A stretch of DNA of 6,737 bases from Paludibacteraceae bacterium (GTDB lineage: Bacteria; Bacteroidota; Bacteroidia; Bacteroidales; Paludibacteraceae), in the NCBI GenBank assembly GCA_947471245.1, contig CANIXM010000112.1:1-6737 (forward strand), in the 5' to 3' direction. The translations under genes were made by a program, and so were the position numbers. Positions 4,564-6,737 of this stretch are shown here, in pieces. The notes under the pieces were generated by a model, which was not told where the DNA came from, did not search any database, and saw only the letters and a program-made list of their open reading frames with translations. Numbering within the stretch: the first letter of the stretch is position 1; each line of letters opens with the position of its first letter.

Positions 4564-5502
4564 TTACAGAAGTGATTCTATCTGATAATTTTTATTCATA
4601 TTTCGTACAACTATAGCTATTTCTTCCCTAAATGAAGCTGGTGAAAGTATCTCGATATCATTGCCCAAGGATAACAATTCTTGTTTGAAATCAAAAGTTG
4701 GTTTGATAAAATACTGAAAAATAATTTCATCGTCAACTACACCAATTTCTTTTTGTGAGTGGTGCAAAGGCAGTGCACGTAGGTAATTGGCTTGCCATGA
4801 GTTCACTTTTAATTGAACGGTTTGTGCCACAATGTTTTCGTCATGGATAATGCCAAAACAATGTATAAAGAATTCTTCAGGAATCAAATCTACTGGCATT
4901 TCATATTTTTCCTCTATAATGACTAAGTATTGAATGCGATCCAAGGCATGAATGCGTACTTTGTCACTTTTTCCAATTACATACCAACGTTGTTTAAAAA
5001 CCTTTACAAAGTATGGCTCAAAGGTGTAAGTGGATGAAGCGTTTCGACTATAGGATTGGTAAGTCATTTCCATTTTCAAGCCATCACGCATTGCTTCAAT
5101 AATAGTTGTAAGGTAATGTTGTCCTGAAGGTATCTGCTCAACTAATATTCGTTGTTTCAGCTTATGGCTCTCATTGATGAGATTATTAACGGCAAAAGTA
5201 TTCAGTAACCAAGTCCGTACTCCACCACGATTCATGTCCTCTGTATTATCTATAAAGTACTTGTACGTGCTTTTATTGCAAATGATGTTCACATCAAACA
5301 TCTCTTGAATGGCTGTTTTGTGGTTGTGAAAGGTTTTTAATGGTAGGTCTATATTATCTGACATCGAATTCCGTAACCACTTGTTGTTAATTTCCTCGAA
5401 GGTCAGACCCGATTCACCACTGTTGTAGATGGTGTCCACTAACCAGATGTAACGGTTGAATAGTTCGGAACTTTTGGTGTGTTTGGATTTTGAAGTTTTC
5501 AT
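4564..5502 (-). CDS. WYL-domain transcriptional regulator
   Basis: A 312-residue protein with the three-part WYL regulator layout. Residues about 12-85 form a winged-helix-like DNA-binding region (LFNRYIWLVDTIY, then LTFEEINNKWL and TFHNHKTAIQEMF). Residues about 128-200 are the WYL domain with KQRWYVIGKSDKVRIHALDRI as its core (RWYVIG 172-177, RIHALDRI 183-190); these Arg/Tyr residues line a ligand pocket in known members. Residues about 225-306 match the C-terminal WCX extension. Family knowledge: WYL proteins bind DNA as dimers, sense nucleic-acid or nucleotide ligands, and include the defence-system repressors BrxR and CapW. The gene starts 28 bp after the DUF1643-like gene with no visible promoter between, so the two are probably co-transcribed. 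ATG at 5502 has an AT-rich leader. Confidence 0.92.
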   Translation of the reverse strand: MKTSKSKHTKSSELFNRYIWLVDTIYNSGESGLTFEEINNKWLRNSMSDNIDLPLKTFHNHKTAIQEMFDVNIICNKSTYKYFIDNTEDMNRGGVRTWLLNTFAVNNLINESHKLKQRILVEQIPSGQHYLTTIIEAMRDGLKMEMTYQSYSRNASSTYTFEPYFVKVFKQRWYVIGKSDKVRIHALDRIQYLVIIEEKYEMPVDLIPEEFFIHCFGIIHDENIVAQTVQLKVNSWQANYLRALPLHHSQKEIGVVDDEIIFQYFIKPTFDFKQELLSLGNDIEILSPASFREEIAIVVRNMNKNYQIESLL

Positions 5503-5530
5503 AAATTAATATCATTATGAACTTTAAAAA

Positions 5531-6637
5531 TTACTGTTCTTTAGTTAATTCCGTTCTAAACTCATTAAGACAAAGAAAGATGTTTTTGACAATTTCTTCA
5601 ACTGAAATTTTTGAGCCATCACCTAATTCATTAGTGTTTAAACTACCTAACCATGTGTTTCTTTCCACAAAATTAAGCTCTCTTAAAACCGTAATATATT
5701 TTTCTTGATGTTTTAATCCTGAATTAAAATCATTGTTTGTTTTTTTAAATCCCCTGATACCTATATAACCTTTTTCTTTCGAAGTAATTGTTAGCTCTAA
5801 AATGTCATCTTCGATTCCGTTGAAAGTCATCCGTATTTTATCTGAATTTTTCTCTGAAATCTCATTTAGTCCATATTCACCAATTAATGTTGAATCAGAC
5901 TGTAGAAGTTGGATTGTTTCTTGAATCTCAGAAATTGAAATCTGATTTTTTGAAGGGAGAAATACATTTGAATATTCAGAGGCAATATGGGTGTTAGTAT
6001 TCTCGGAAAAATTATTTAACAATGCCTGAACGTTTGGTCTTTTTGAACTCATCTGGATATATCGTGGGTGATAAAATGAATTTTCATCAAATTCAGGTAG
6101 AAGATATCGATTATTGGATTTTAGACAATCGAAAATATACTCTGCTTTTTGCCTAAGAATTTTAAAATTTACATCTTTTGATTTACCAGTATTTCCCCAG
6201 CCAAAATATACAGGCTTATCTCCACATTGTTTTATGTCATCATCAGTCGAGAATAGATGGATGCTGTCACTTTCTTTATAAGTCTTTAATGCACTTGATA
6301 AGTCCGCATCACGTAAATTAAACAAATTGAATAATTGAATTACACCATTGAGTTGTTTGCCTTCATTTATATAGGAGTTGTTAAAAATACGATTAATCCA
6401 TCCCATAGTCGGATCGGAATTAAATTCTCTCCAATCGTCAGGACGATTTAAACCTGTAAGTTTACTAATTTCGGTCAACACACTATCATCTAATTTATTT
6501 TCAGATATTGGTTTTGCACTTCCAGGATTGATTAGAATAATACTACCAATTAAATTCCAACAATTTCCAAATTGTAATAAAGTATTTCTTCTGTAGTTGA
6601 TATTATTTTCAGTGAAATATCTTGCATAAACTTTCAT
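5531..6637 (-). CDS. DUF1643-like protein with C-terminal extension of unknown function
   Basis: A 368-residue soluble-looking protein without signal peptide or membrane helices. Residues 1-200 follow the DUF1643 motif order: ILINPGSA (34-41, like LNPSTA), DPTMGWI (75-81), LFNLFNLRDADL (102-113, like NLFALRA), VYFGWG (143-148, like the AWG motif) and YHPRYI (189-194, like HPLY). DUF1643 has no established function. Residues about 200-235 look like a linker. Residues about 236-368 form a second domain that I do not recognise, with YIGIRGFKK (291-299), ERNTWLGSLNTNELGDG (325-341) and a terminal helix IVKNIFLCLNEF. It is the first gene of a two-gene operon with the WYL regulator. Sampled lines are about one-third G+C, lower than the yifB fragment. 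The ATG at 6637 is the first possible start, 28 bases below a strong promoter box. DUF1643 assignment is fairly firm; activity is unknown. Confidence 0.78.
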   Translation of the reverse strand: MKVYARYFTENNINYRRNTLLQFGNCWNLIGSIILINPGSAKPISENKLDDSVLTEISKLTGLNRPDDWREFNSDPTMGWINRIFNNSYINEGKQLNGVIQLFNLFNLRDADLSSALKTYKESDSIHLFSTDDDIKQCGDKPVYFGWGNTGKSKDVNFKILRQKAEYIFDCLKSNNRYLLPEFDENSFYHPRYIQMSSKRPNVQALLNNFSENTNTHIASEYSNVFLPSKNQISISEIQETIQLLQSDSTLIGEYGLNEISEKNSDKIRMTFNGIEDDILELTITSKEKGYIGIRGFKKTNNDFNSGLKHQEKYITVLRELNFVERNTWLGSLNTNELGDGSKISVEEIVKNIFLCLNEFRTELTKEQ

Positions 6638-6665
6638 AGTTGTGGTTTTTAAGTTAATTTATTTC

Positions 6666-6696
6666 CAAAGATAATGTTTTATTCCCAATTGAACAA
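6666..6696 (-). promoter_or_regulatory. Bacteroidota-type promoter of the DUF1643-WYL operon
   Basis: On the minus strand TTG (6694-6696) is followed by exactly 20 bases and TATCTTTG (6666-6673), an exact TAnnTTTG match. The start codon is 28 bases downstream, so the leader is short. The -33 is embedded in AGATATTG, identical to that of the tRNA-Asn promoter. Confidence 0.8.
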
Positions 6697-6714
6697 TATC
6701 TGTTTTTCACACAT

Positions 6715-6733
6715 CTATCGTATAATACAATAG
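6715..6733. promoter_or_regulatory. 19-bp near-perfect palindrome, candidate operator of the DUF1643-WYL operon
   Basis: CTATCGTAT and ATACAATAG flank a central A and pair at 8 of 9 positions. The palindrome lies 18 bases upstream of the -33 TTG of the operon promoter, a position suited to a dimeric regulator such as the WYL protein. It could equally serve a divergent gene beyond the window edge. Confidence 0.5.
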
Positions 6734-6737
6734 AGGC

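Noticed and set aside
6721..6726. TATAAT resembling a sigma-70 -10 box on the plus strand
   Set aside because: Bacteroidota do not use this consensus, there is no -35, and it is part of the palindrome at 6715-6733.

Overview
The window looks like chromosomal DNA of a member of the Bacteroidota (Bacteroidetes), probably AT-rich. Several signs agree. Starts lack Shine-Dalgarno sequences and instead have A-rich leaders. Two promoters match the Bacteroidota pattern TTG-N20-TAnnTTTG exactly. Short heptad repeats of the AATTGAC type follow several genes; I recall these as common in this phylum. I cannot name a genus.

Left part (1-1118): the 3' half of a YifB/ComM-type AAA+ ATPase gene on the plus strand, a heptad repeat and a likely terminator. 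A tRNA-Asn(GTT) gene follows on the minus strand with its own terminator and a clear promoter. The tRNA promoter is back to back with the -7 box of the next gene.

Middle part (1119-4417): a PfkB-family, adenosine-kinase-like sugar/nucleoside kinase; a membrane protein joining a rubrerythrin-type rubredoxin domain to a DUF2231-like four-helix membrane domain; a tiny secreted Lys/Cys-rich protein on the minus strand with internal 27-bp duplications; and a DUF898 (YjgN-like) membrane protein. These look like independently transcribed genes. Three of the four plus-strand genes (all but the kinase) carry an AATTGAY/AATTAAY heptad array at or within a few bases after the stop codon, always in the same orientation.

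Right part (4564-6737): a two-gene minus-strand operon. A 368-residue protein with an N-terminal DUF1643-like domain and an unrecognised C-terminal domain is followed, 28 bp later, by a WYL-domain transcriptional regulator. One strong promoter precedes the pair, and a 19-bp near-perfect palindrome lies just upstream of it as a candidate operator. Sampled lines of this operon are about one-third G+C, against roughly 43-55% in the yifB fragment. WYL regulators often control phage-defence genes, so this pair is the best candidate in the window for a little-described system; any defence role is inference.
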